A stretch of 64,000 nucleotides of DNA, taken from Pseudarthrobacter sulfonivorans. Its GTDB lineage: Bacteria; Actinomycetota; Actinomycetes; Actinomycetales; Micrococcaceae. The DNA is taken from NCBI RefSeq assembly GCF_014712225.1, contig NZ_JACXBW010000006.1:216359-280358 (forward strand), read 5' to 3'. This document shows, piece after piece, positions 8,598 through 16,816 of this stretch (positions within the stretch are counted from its first letter, which is position 1; every line of letters starts with the position of its first letter). Below the pieces are notes generated by a model. It was given only the letters and a program-made list of their open reading frames with translations, was not told the origin of the DNA and did not search any database. The position numbers and the translations under genes are program-made.

Positions 8598-10646
8598 CTA
8601 GCGTCCGATAAACCGGATCTGCCGGACATCGGTCAGTTCGGAAACCAGGCCCTCGTTGTCCTCGAAGGGGTCGAGGGCGGCAAGCGGCCCAAAGGAGAGT
8701 CCCGTGCGTTGTTCAATGGAGGCGATTGATCGCTGCGACGTTTTGTGCTTGCCGAAAACGAATTCCTCTTCACGCAGGAAATCCTGCTGGGACATTGTGT
8801 AGCCGGTGGCACATAGTTGCCTCGTCTCGTCATGAATGAAGGCGATGACCTTCCAGAACTCTATCGGGACCTGTACACCGAACCTGGTTGGATCCTCGCT
8901 GGTCAGGAACGGACCGGTGAAGACGGAGATCCTCATGTCGTCTTTGCGTGCGTTCTGGAGCGCGTAATTTTCGAGCTCAAGCCAGACTCCACCGTTGAAG
9001 GGTTGCATCTGAGGGACGGTGTTGGTGACGTGCATGGAGTCCGCATTTGCCTTCGAAGCAGTAACCCCAGGACCCCAGACGGGGTCTTCCCGCCGGGTCA
9101 TGTGACCTCGGGAGAACTTTGGCTCGGCGCCGTAACACTCTTTAAGGATCTGCGCTCCGAGCGGAATACGCGGATCGGTGCGCCAGCCCACCCGCGGCAT
9201 CGAGACGGATTGCAGCCCGTCGATGTTTACCGCACTGAACAAACACAGCCGGCGGCTCCTGCTCATCATGACCGCGAAATGCTCGTACCGCAGCACATCT
9301 TCCGTTTTGCCATCGGCAGTGAAGGTAAGGACATCATCCCGCCCGCTCGTTACCGACGGCATCGGAAGGGGATCGCCGAGAAATGAGTCCTCGTAACCCA
9401 GACGGTCCCGGTAGTCAGCCGGAACCGCCTCGGTGAATACATCATCGTCGGTATCGGGCGTTGACAACCCGACTGTCAACCGATCGCGTTTGTCGTCGCC
9501 ATCCGCGTACGGGTTTCCAACCTCCACCGTCACCCGAAGTGGAACCACGACCGATAGTCTGGTCTCCGCACGGGCAGCTGCGGCTGCCTGGGGAATTGTC
9601 GGCGCCGGGCGATCCGGAACCGACGGCTGAACAGGACCCGGCCGGGTTCGGCCGCTCAAGACCCTTTCGAGCCGCTCCGCCACGACAGTGCTCGGCACCG
9701 CAAAATTGCTGACGAGGAATCGCCCCGCGAAATGCAAACCCACCGCCTCACCCGTCTTAAGCGACACCACCACCGATCCGGAATTGCCGCCAAGAGTCGA
9801 ACAATCGTGGCGTAGCGCCGTCGAATCCGACCCGGTCAACTGTCCCGGAGCGAGCCGCTTCTTGTCATAGACGTTCCCGAAGATCTCGTCCATCAACTGT
9901 TGGTCCGGGATCCGGCTATCCCGGGCCGGGTAGCCGATCACCGCAACCATCTCGTTGTTTTCGGAATGTGTGGAAAGCCTGACAGGCGCGGCAAGGGAGT
10001 GCTCCCTGGTCGGGGTGACGCTCACGAACGCCAAATCAGGTCCGTCTGAGTCCTCGATGTGAAGGATGCGATTGAGCCGAAACGTACGCTCTTTGGTGCT
10101 TCCGATCTCTTCCAGGAAGTCGACCGAGGCCTTCATCTGACTACCGCTGATTCCCTGTTTGAACACGAATGACGTACCGTCGTTGCGCCCGAACTCGGCC
10201 GCCACATGACGATTCGTAACCACGACATCCGGTCTTACAAGCCAACCGGTGCCCAGCCAAGCCAGGCTGTGTCCCTCGACCTCAATGCGGCCAACCGCCC
10301 GGGCGGCGCTCACCAAATGTGCTGAGGCATCCCGAAGACGCGACTTCCAGACGGTGCTCTCCGGATCGGAGAACACGAGTTGCGCCTGGTCACCGATGAC
10401 GGCCAGGACGGGCCGGCCGGTCCGCAAGACTATGGTCTCCTGTGCGAATTCGGATCGATCGACAGTTTGTCCGCCTACCTCGATCGTCGGCCCGGGATCC
10501 CGTGGGGTTCCTTCGGGGGTGCGACCGGCCAATTCCGGGATTGATGCCGTGGCCGCACGGCGTTCGAGCATTTCCTCGCCCAGCAGGCTGTCCCGCCGTT
10601 CGATCTGAGCGTTGGCGGCCTTGAGGCGACCAATGAGATCCTCCAT
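8598..10646 (-). CDS. Trypsin-like protease fused to DNA/RNA non-specific endonuclease
   Basis: This 682-residue protein joins two enzymes. A short helical N terminus precedes a trypsin-like domain with its triad in order: TNRHVAAEFG (His about 146), DGPDLAFVSV (Asp about 204) and TLGGNSGS (Ser about 288). A Pro-rich linker near residues 340-365 leads to a NUC1 domain: FSRGHMTRRED (catalytic His about 516, an SRGH variant of the usual DRGH), then SMHVTNTVPQMQPFN with the metal-binding Asn about 540 and WLELENYAL. No signal peptide is seen. It follows the M28 gene by 58 bp, so M36-M28-protease/nuclease probably form one transcript. A protein that cuts both peptides and nucleic acids fits a suicide or toxin role, which is inference. 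Confidence 0.86.
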   Translation of the reverse strand: MEDLIGRLKAANAQIERRDSLLGEEMLERRAATASIPELAGRTPEGTPRDPGPTIEVGGQTVDRSEFAQETIVLRTGRPVLAVIGDQAQLVFSDPESTVWKSRLRDASAHLVSAARAVGRIEVEGHSLAWLGTGWLVRPDVVVTNRHVAAEFGRNDGTSFVFKQGISGSQMKASVDFLEEIGSTKERTFRLNRILHIEDSDGPDLAFVSVTPTREHSLAAPVRLSTHSENNEMVAVIGYPARDSRIPDQQLMDEIFGNVYDKKRLAPGQLTGSDSTALRHDCSTLGGNSGSVVVSLKTGEAVGLHFAGRFLVSNFAVPSTVVAERLERVLSGRTRPGPVQPSVPDRPAPTIPQAAAAARAETRLSVVVPLRVTVEVGNPYADGDDKRDRLTVGLSTPDTDDDVFTEAVPADYRDRLGYEDSFLGDPLPMPSVTSGRDDVLTFTADGKTEDVLRYEHFAVMMSRSRRLCLFSAVNIDGLQSVSMPRVGWRTDPRIPLGAQILKECYGAEPKFSRGHMTRREDPVWGPGVTASKANADSMHVTNTVPQMQPFNGGVWLELENYALQNARKDDMRISVFTGPFLTSEDPTRFGVQVPIEFWKVIAFIHDETRQLCATGYTMSQQDFLREEEFVFGKHKTSQRSIASIEQRTGLSFGPLAALDPFEDNEGLVSELTDVRQIRFIGR

Positions 10647-10704
10647 TTGCTTGCCTTTCTAGCGATGGCGGGGCAGCGAGATTGGTTAATCCCGGGTCTG
10701 GTCG

Positions 10705-11643
10705 TTAGGCCGACACACCGAGCATGGTTGCGACCGCGGCCGTGTTCATCCGGAGGATGCTGATGGCAACCGAAATATTCAGTCCGGTGAGGGTGTCTCT
10801 GGGGGTGTGCTCATCGGTGTTCAATTGGTCCTCGCCCTCGATGGTCAGCACGGCAGGAAGGTCCGCGTCGATGAAGGACACGTGGTCAGACGCGAAGGGC
10901 GCAAGCGAGACAAATACCTCCAAATCCGAAGTATCGTGAGCAGCTTGTGCCAACGTGTCGATCACATGTTGAGAAACCGTCGCTCCCTCCAGCAAAACTG
11001 AGGGCGCGGCGGTGTTGAGCCTACCGATCATGTCCATGTTGACGACCATGATGATCCTTGCCCGATCAGCGTCAGTGAGGTCGGCAACGTGGACGCGACT
11101 CCCGTGGAGCCCCTGTTCCTCGCCACCGAACAGCACCAAGCGCAGGTCGTGCCGAATGATGGCGGTCGCCAGTACGCGGGCGATCTCCAGGACTCCCGCG
11201 GCACCCGAGGCGTTGTCATCTGCCCCGGGTGCTGGTGAATTGACTCCCCCGGCCTCATTGATGGAGTCCAGATGCGCGACGACGTAGACCAGTTGCCGCT
11301 CGCCCTCGGGGGCAGTGCCGCGCTTGTCGGCGATAATGTTGAGTGTCTCGCGGCCGCCGACGGCGACCGGCTCCTCGCGGGTGCCGTATCCAAGCGCGGC
11401 AAAGCGGTCGGAGACCGTCCGTGCCGCGTCGCGGTAAGCCGCCGAGAACGAATGCCGGGTCGGGTGTGCGGTGAGGGCTTCGAGGGTCGCCCGATAGGTG
11501 TCAGTCGAGACCTCATCAACCAGCGCGGTTGCCGCCATTCCGGCAGCGCGCCCGGAACTCAACTCCGACCGTGGCAACAACACGGGAACCGGCAGCCCGC
11601 CCAGCCTTCGACGACACCCTGAAGGCTGCACTGGTACATCCAT
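10705..11643 (-). CDS. M28-family aminopeptidase-like metallopeptidase
   Basis: The 312-residue protein has the M28 di-zinc ligand series: VVAHLDS (His, Asp), PGADDNASG (Asp), GGEEQGL (catalytic Glu and ligand Glu), NMDMIG (Asp) and FASDHVSF (His). Family members remove N-terminal residues from peptides. The ATG at 11643 follows GAGGAG closely; a longer in-frame extension lacks a ribosome site. No signal peptide is visible, unlike most secreted actinobacterial M28 enzymes. It lies 48 bp downstream of the M36 gene in an apparent operon. Confidence 0.9.
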   Translation of the reverse strand: MDVPVQPSGCRRRLGGLPVPVLLPRSELSSGRAAGMAATALVDEVSTDTYRATLEALTAHPTRHSFSAAYRDAARTVSDRFAALGYGTREEPVAVGGRETLNIIADKRGTAPEGERQLVYVVAHLDSINEAGGVNSPAPGADDNASGAAGVLEIARVLATAIIRHDLRLVLFGGEEQGLHGSRVHVADLTDADRARIIMVVNMDMIGRLNTAAPSVLLEGATVSQHVIDTLAQAAHDTSDLEVFVSLAPFASDHVSFIDADLPAVLTIEGEDQLNTDEHTPRDTLTGLNISVAISILRMNTAAVATMLGVSA

Positions 11644-11691
11644 GGCTCTCCTCGTAAATCGGCGATTCAACGGGATGTAATGGCCTCACCA

Positions 11692-13776
11692 TTAGAGATC
11701 CGGTACCACAAAACTCTCCACGACACCCCTCAGATCAGTGGAGTTCTGTGCCGGGGCAACTGCCCCATCTCCCATCCCACGTTTGGCGAAACCCGCCCAG
11801 ACTTCGGGCAAGTCCTCGGGGTTGAGGACGGTCGCCGCCGAAATGATCCCGTCCCGGGCGTGCAGGAAGGTCGGTCGCGACGGCGTCAGCTTGAGGCCGC
11901 CCACCACGTCCAACAGGATCCGCCGCTCGGCTTCGTCGTGCCCGTGCTTCGCCACCAGGTTCACAAAGATCTCCCATAGTGCTGCGCACCAGATTTCTCC
12001 GGCGTTGTGCACGGCGCTGTTCGAACCGCCGGCGTTCGGACTAATTGGCGGACCGACCGGCAACAACTGTCCAGCGCTGATGTGGCGGAAAGTCAACGGA
12101 CTCTTCGAGGTGTCCGCGCTGTAAGGGTATCGCCGGATCGAGAAGTAGTAGTTGTCATTGAAGGTGGGAGTGAGGTCGGTCCAACCGCCAACCGGGAATA
12201 CCCCGCCGGTGAAGTCATCGGCAGGTTGCGACGTCATACAAATAGCGAAGAAGTCGCCCCAGCCTTCGCCCATGGCGCGACCCTGCTGATTGGTCAAACC
12301 ATTCGCATTCCCCACCAACCGGTTTGTGATGTAGTGGCCCATCTCGTGGAAAGTGATCAGCGCCTCGTGATTGCTGGTGCGGGTTGGTTGATCGGGCTGT
12401 GGTCCCAGGAACTCGAACATCTGCATTCGAGGACTGGCCCCATCTGCGGGGGTGGACATGTTCGCGTTGTCGGTGCCGCTGAAATCGTTGCCTTCGGCCA
12501 GGATTGGATCACCTCCGACGCCGCCGCGGCCGAAGTTGTCGGCCTGGGCGTTTCCGGCCGCCTCGTCGAAGCCCGCGTCATACCAACGGTCGTGGAGCCA
12601 GTTGACGTGGAAGAACATGCCCACGAGGCTGTTCTGGAGATTTGTTGCGTCGCTGGCGTCCAGGCTGTGGTCGTAGGTGTAATCGAACGTGTCGGTTGCC
12701 GAGATTTCTCCCAGGACATCGCCGTTGCCCAGCCCATCCTGCTCCTTCAAGTCGGCGTACGCGACGCAATTGTTTCCTTGGGTGGTCGTTGCGCCCGGTG
12801 GTAGCCACGGGTCCCGGCCTGGCAGGCTCTCGAGCGTGACCAGGCGTTCCGCGACAGTGGCTGCCTGAAAGCCATCGGGTATCCCCGTGGGATGGGGTGT
12901 TCCCGGAGCCGGCCCATCATGGGGCCGGAACAGCGCGTCGCCGGTGTTGTGCACGCGATAGGTGAAGGGTGCACTCTCACTGGCGAGGTTCTTGCGGAAC
13001 AGGACAAATGGAGTGTCCACCGAGTCGATGACGTAACTGAACGCGGGAAAACCGTCAATCCAGAGCTCAAGGTAATGACCGGAAGCGAACTGCTGGTTCC
13101 CCAGCGGAAACATCACGTCCTTTACCCTGATCGGCCGCTCAAACTTGGGTCGACGGTCATTCTCGTCAGCCGTGAACTCATAGGACTGGTACGGAATATC
13201 GTCGGGCTGCGTTGCCGCGAGCGCGAAATCAGCGGACTGGTAAACCACCCGTGTCAGGTCGAACGCTGCCCGGGCAATAGCGTCTTCCGGGGTCCGCGCC
13301 CGCGCCGTGCGGCGCGCCCGGGCAGCGACGCCCGCGCCGGGGAACAACTGCCCGGACATCGAGATCACGCCATTCCCGTCGTCGAGCGCAACCGTCACGT
13401 CCGAATCGAAGACTTCGACACCGTCGACACTCTGGTACAACTGCGCTGTCTTGAGGCCGGTGCGGCTGACCGAACGCACCTCCACAGCCGCTGCATCTTC
13501 TTCTGCGAGGTTCCAGACGGCACGTCTGTCATGGATGAACTGACGCACGGCGTCACCCGGATCCGAAGGTCCTGGCGCAGCCAACCGGCCGCTGGGCTGC
13601 CGGCTGACGATCCGGTTGGGAAGCCCCGTGGTTTCATCCTCCTCGATGACCAGGTCCGGAACGTCAGCGGACAACGCGTCCCGCCCCGTGCTGGGGGTCT
13701 CAGGGGATGGCCGCTCGGCGCCGCGCGCCACCTGAACACCGCGGTCATAAAGGGCGTGATAATCGTCCGGGATCAT
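11692..13776 (-). CDS. M36-family (fungalysin-like) metallopeptidase
   Basis: This 694-residue protein contains a propeptide-like first third followed by the M36 catalytic domain. The zinc motif is FHEMGHYITNRL (His-Glu-x-x-His at about residue 478), and the third ligand glutamate lies in AMGEGWGDFFA about 25 residues later, the spacing typical of fungalysins. Fungalysins are usually secreted, but this N terminus (MIPDDYHALYDRG) has no signal peptide. GGAG precedes the ATG. It heads an operon with the M28 and protease/nuclease genes. Three 11-bp-spaced TGAC/TGAT units at 13886-13913 may place it under the island's SARP regulator. Confidence 0.9.
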   Translation of the reverse strand: MIPDDYHALYDRGVQVARGAERPSPETPSTGRDALSADVPDLVIEEDETTGLPNRIVSRQPSGRLAAPGPSDPGDAVRQFIHDRRAVWNLAEEDAAAVEVRSVSRTGLKTAQLYQSVDGVEVFDSDVTVALDDGNGVISMSGQLFPGAGVAARARRTARARTPEDAIARAAFDLTRVVYQSADFALAATQPDDIPYQSYEFTADENDRRPKFERPIRVKDVMFPLGNQQFASGHYLELWIDGFPAFSYVIDSVDTPFVLFRKNLASESAPFTYRVHNTGDALFRPHDGPAPGTPHPTGIPDGFQAATVAERLVTLESLPGRDPWLPPGATTTQGNNCVAYADLKEQDGLGNGDVLGEISATDTFDYTYDHSLDASDATNLQNSLVGMFFHVNWLHDRWYDAGFDEAAGNAQADNFGRGGVGGDPILAEGNDFSGTDNANMSTPADGASPRMQMFEFLGPQPDQPTRTSNHEALITFHEMGHYITNRLVGNANGLTNQQGRAMGEGWGDFFAICMTSQPADDFTGGVFPVGGWTDLTPTFNDNYYFSIRRYPYSADTSKSPLTFRHISAGQLLPVGPPISPNAGGSNSAVHNAGEIWCAALWEIFVNLVAKHGHDEAERRILLDVVGGLKLTPSRPTFLHARDGIISAATVLNPEDLPEVWAGFAKRGMGDGAVAPAQNSTDLRGVVESFVVPDL

Positions 13777-13885
13777 TTGCCATCTCCATCCAATGGTCGG
13801 ATCTATCCGATCACGTTAGTGTCCTGCGTGCTGAGTGACCATCCCACCCTGAGGAGGGGACGATCCACTTAGTCTCCGACGTCCG

Positions 13886-13913
13886 CGTCACATCGCCATC
13901 ACCTTGGTGTCAC
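13886..13913 (-). promoter_or_regulatory. Degenerate triple SARP-like box upstream of M36 operon
   Basis: On the + strand, GTCAC, ATCAC and GTCAC start at 13887, 13898 and 13909, an exact 11-bp period. On the coding strand the last unit is GTGACG, and 9 bp after it stands GAGACT, which fits NAnnnT. It is one base different (A to G) from the GTAACG units elsewhere in the island. Confidence 0.45.
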
Positions 13914-13978
13914 CGGAGTGAGATGCCGACCCGCAGCGGTTTTGCCTCGTACCGAGCCCCCGCAAAGGTAGCCGAAGC

Positions 13979-13995
13979 GTGACGCTCTGGTGACG
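13979..13995 (+). promoter_or_regulatory. Degenerate SARP-like box upstream of Cys-rich gene
   Basis: GTGACG, five bases, GTGACG: an 11-bp direct repeat 67 bp before the start at 14062. AACCAT (NAnnnT) begins 9 bp after the second unit, matching the geometry of the stronger boxes. Confidence 0.5.
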
Positions 13996-14061
13996 AGCTG
14001 TTGGAACCATGACGTGAGCGGCTCAATCCTGATCCGCACATTGATGGCGAAGGGGCTAATC

Positions 14062-14445
14062 ATGACAACTGGTACGAACGAACAGAACGACGAATTCGTC
14101 GAGTTCGACGCACAGGCAATCTCGGCAACTTTTGAGGCAGCGAGGCAGCCGTTCGAAGGAAGGGATCTGGGGGCGGAACCCGACTTCTCCGCGCCATCGG
14201 ATCGAGGCGAGCTCGAACTCCGCGCAACGTGCCTTTCAGTCGTTTCCCGCAACCGCAGGGTTTGCCTGAAGCTTCCACTGGGGATCGGACAGGTCTGCAT
14301 CCCGGTGCCTTTTGACATCCCCGAAGGAACCGCAGTCAAGGCCTGTCTGAGCATCCGGTTCTGTTGTTTTGGCACGATTCCCACCGGTGTGTGCGTCACG
14401 CTCGATGTCGCCGGCGAACGAATTGCCAAAAAGTGCTTCCCGTGA
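14062..14445 (+). CDS. Hypothetical Cys-rich protein
   Basis: This 127-residue protein is not a family I can name. Residues about 50-127 form a compact beta-rich domain with seven or so cysteines in a regular pattern: ATCLSVV, RRVCLKLPLGIG, QVCIPVPFDIPEG, KACLSIRFCCFG, TGVCVTLDVAG and a final KKCFP. The Ile-Pro and Gly-Val-Cys repeats suggest a small disulphide or metal-stabilised fold. The first 50 residues are acidic and probably flexible. There is no signal peptide. GAAGGGG precedes the ATG at 14062. A GTGACG direct repeat upstream suggests it belongs to the island's regulon. Confidence 0.65.
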   Translation: MTTGTNEQNDEFVEFDAQAISATFEAARQPFEGRDLGAEPDFSAPSDRGELELRATCLSVVSRNRRVCLKLPLGIGQVCIPVPFDIPEGTAVKACLSIRFCCFGTIPTGVCVTLDVAGERIAKKCFP

Positions 14446-14623
14446 GTCATTGACGTCACGTCTTGCAGCGGTGGCACCTCGACAACGGCCCGGGCGGGAA
14501 GGGACCACTGGCCCGGGCCGCCCCAGGGCCACCAAAGCAGACCGCGTTTTTCGGCGTCCCGATCTCTGAACATCAATTCATGCCACATGCCACGCCATGC
14601 CATGGAATTCAAAAGGAGTAGAA

Positions 14624-14815
14624 GTGAATGACGAGCTGAGCTACGAACGCTCTTCCTATTGCGCCAACAGTTGTTGCCTTGAGGTCGCCCTGGTCCCTGG
14701 AATGGGGAAGGTCTATGTACGTAATTCCCAGAACCCCGGCACCCGGATTGCGTTCTCCGAGGAGGAGTGGCGCGCATTTTTGGCCGGTGTCAAGAGCAAC
14801 GAGTTCGATGTCTAG
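14624..14815 (+). CDS. DUF397 domain protein
   Basis: The 63-residue protein has the DUF397 pattern: SYERSSYC, CCLEVALV, VYVRNSQNPGTRIAFSEEEW and FLAGVKSNEFDV at the C terminus. The GTG at 14624 is preferred because AAAAGGAG ends five bases before it; an ATG at 14597 is also in frame but has no ribosome site. DUF397 genes in actinobacteria usually sit beside an XRE-type helix-turn-helix partner and modulate development or antibiotic production. No such partner is adjacent here, so this copy is an orphan. The usual NCVEVA is replaced by a Cys-rich CANSCCLEVA. Confidence 0.82.
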   Translation: MNDELSYERSSYCANSCCLEVALVPGMGKVYVRNSQNPGTRIAFSEEEWRAFLAGVKSNEFDV

Positions 14816-14906
14816 TACGCAGTTGGCGGCCAGGATCGACGGACGATCGTCTGCCGGAGGATCGTCTTAAGCAGCCGGCGACCGACGCCGGGTGGAGGGA
14901 AGCCGG

Positions 14907-15866
14907 TCAGCTTCCCCGGGCGATGTCCTGGCCGCCCCAACTTCTCGCGAAGATATCCTCGTCGAGGAACGCCCCCGCCGTCACGCCGCTGGCGATTGCA
15001 GTGGCCACGAAGGTCATATTTCCACTCGTCGCCTTGGCCATGTCCCCAACGGCAAAGACATTGGGCACCGAAGATCGCTGAAAGTGATCGACCCAAACGC
15101 GGCCATCGTCCCTCAGTCTGCATCCGAGGTCCTGGGCGATGGGTGATCGCTGGCGGTACCTTACAGAAAGGAAGCCCGCACGATAGGTCATCCTCGTGAA
15201 ATCTCCCATGCTCAGCGTCAGTCCGTCGGAGTGAGCCTCAATACCCACGACTTCGTTTTCAGTGACTCGTATTTTGTTCCGATCAAGTCTTCTTCGCGTC
15301 TGGGGAGAAAAGCTCGGCTCTCCGTTGGAGCAGAGCTGTACCTCCCGACTAATGCGATCCTGGACGTAAGCCGCCATGAAGGCTGCCTGCTCACCACCAC
15401 CGATCACAACCAAGGGTTGATCCCTGACCTCGAAGCCGTCACAAAGGGGGCAATGAAACAGGGATTTGCCGTAAGCCTTGTCGACGCCGGGGATCGCTGG
15501 GAGCTGATCGACGACTCCCGTAGCCAGAATTAGGTACTCTGCAGAGATTTTGCGCCCTGTTTCTGTGGAAACCACGATCTTCGATTCCTCCACGAGAACC
15601 TTCATGGCTCTGGTCGACAGGATTGACGCGGTGGGAAACGTCGCTAGCTCTCGGTGACCCGCCAGGACCAGCCCCGTCGGCGTCATTCCCTCTCGGCCCA
15701 GCAGCATATGCACATTCGAAGCCGCAGCATTCCGCTGTTGATGATCGTCGATGAGGATGACGCGTCTGCGCTGTCTGCCAAGCACCTGCGCGGCGGCCAG
15801 GCCGGCCGGCCCACCCCCGATGATTGCAACATCGAAGTCCGACTCCACATATATGTCGCTTACCAT
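14907..15866 (-). CDS. Thioredoxin-reductase-like FAD/NAD(P) oxidoreductase
   Basis: The 319-residue flavoprotein has an FAD-binding loop VAIIGGGPAGLAAAQVLG at the N terminus, a second nucleotide-binding segment VVIGGGEQAAFMAAY, a VFAVGDMA C-terminal FAD motif, and a redox-active CPLC in HCPLCDGFEV. The layout is that of thioredoxin reductase, but it lacks the classic CATC and no thioredoxin gene is adjacent, so the partner is unknown. Such proteins may reduce dithiol carriers or form disulphides in natural products, as GliT-type enzymes do. It lies just downstream of the SARP gene on the same strand and may be co-transcribed. Confidence 0.87.
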   Translation of the reverse strand: MVSDIYVESDFDVAIIGGGPAGLAAAQVLGRQRRRVILIDDHQQRNAAASNVHMLLGREGMTPTGLVLAGHRELATFPTASILSTRAMKVLVEESKIVVSTETGRKISAEYLILATGVVDQLPAIPGVDKAYGKSLFHCPLCDGFEVRDQPLVVIGGGEQAAFMAAYVQDRISREVQLCSNGEPSFSPQTRRRLDRNKIRVTENEVVGIEAHSDGLTLSMGDFTRMTYRAGFLSVRYRQRSPIAQDLGCRLRDDGRVWVDHFQRSSVPNVFAVGDMAKATSGNMTFVATAIASGVTAGAFLDEDIFARSWGGQDIARGS

Positions 15867-15873
15867 CGGGGCC

Positions 15874-16671
15874 TCAGCGCGCGCTGGCCAAACTCGGGCC
15901 GGTCAAGATGAGTTCGCGCATGCGCGATGAGAGTTTCGCCGGGATTCCTGCATCGGCAAGGAGCGCCGCGTAGCTGTGCACCTGCCGACGGGCCTCGCTC
16001 ACATTTCCCTCCGCTAAGTGCGCGCGTATGAGGCAACGATGCGCGCTCTCCCGCAGCGGATCACCGGCGATCGCCTGCAACGCCGCTTCTATCGCGCTGT
16101 CGAACCTCTCTGCGCTCACGTACCACGCCGACATTCGTTCCAGGGCGTGGAGTCGGATCTGACGCTGACGCTCGCGGTCTATCAACAGCCAATCGTCGTA
16201 CCAGCTTGGTAGCAAATCCCAACTGAGTGCACCGGTGGTCACCGGTGGCGCCTCACCCGACAGCCACTGATCCAGCTGATCGCGTAACTGGGTGATGTCC
16301 ACCTTCACACAGGTGGTCAGGTAAAGCCTGTCACCGGACGTGGCCACCAGTGGGAGCCCTTCTGGCCTCGGCAGCCTCCACAGAGTCGAGCGTAGGCATC
16401 CCCGCGCTTGGGCCTCGTCCATGTCCGGCCACAGCTGGGCAGAGACTGCCGTTCGCCTCAGGTCGTTGCGCAGCGCCAGAAAGGCCAGCAAGTGCTCGGC
16501 CCTCGGGGTCAGGCCTACCGTCGTCCCGCCACGTCGTAGCCGGAAGTCGCCCAAAAGCCGAAGTTCAAGGGCAGGCCCACCGCAATGCTCATGGCTTGTT
16601 CCTGCTGACCCTCCTTCGACAGATTCGACGGCTGTGCTGATCCCTGCGGACTTGATGTTCCCCAGTTCCAT
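15874..16671 (-). CDS. SARP-type transcriptional activator (winged helix plus BTAD)
   Basis: This 265-residue protein has an OmpR-like winged-helix domain at residues about 35-120 (LELRLLGDFRLRRGG, LTPRAEHLLAFLAL, SAQLWPDMDEAQARGCLRST) followed by a bacterial transcriptional activator domain at about 125-260 (VDITQLRDQLDQWL, QIRLHALERMSAWYV, DPLRESAHRCLIRAHLAEGN). SARPs activate promoters by binding 11-bp-period direct repeats that overlap the -35 region. The start at 16671 follows GGAGAGGA; the extension upstream is non-conserved. A near-perfect repeat lies 94 bp before it, suggesting autoregulation, and the same repeats precede at least seven other island genes, so this is the likely regional activator. 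Confidence 0.88.
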   Translation of the reverse strand: MELGNIKSAGISTAVESVEGGSAGTSHEHCGGPALELRLLGDFRLRRGGTTVGLTPRAEHLLAFLALRNDLRRTAVSAQLWPDMDEAQARGCLRSTLWRLPRPEGLPLVATSGDRLYLTTCVKVDITQLRDQLDQWLSGEAPPVTTGALSWDLLPSWYDDWLLIDRERQRQIRLHALERMSAWYVSAERFDSAIEAALQAIAGDPLRESAHRCLIRAHLAEGNVSEARRQVHSYAALLADAGIPAKLSSRMRELILTGPSLASAR

Positions 16672-16763
16672 CGGACATTCCTCTCCTGTGCTCTCACCCC
16701 CACCTGAGCCCGCATGATGTGCTGTCCAGCAGGCCTTCTTACTGTGGAGTACACCTCTCACCG

Positions 16764-16780
16764 CGTTACTGCCGCGTTAT
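16764..16780 (-). promoter_or_regulatory. Putative SARP box upstream of SARP gene (autoregulatory)
   Basis: The coding strand reads ATAACG, five bases, GTAACG, 94 bp before the SARP start. It is essentially the same sequence as the box at 8444. This supports self-activation. A good NAnnnT at the usual distance is not seen. Confidence 0.6.
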
Positions 16781-16816
16781 TGTCGTCTGTGGGACTTACG
16801 TCCGTCTTGGGCCTGG

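Noticed and set aside
13307..13872. Plus-strand open frames opposite M36
   Set aside because: Antisense to the conserved propeptide region and without domains.
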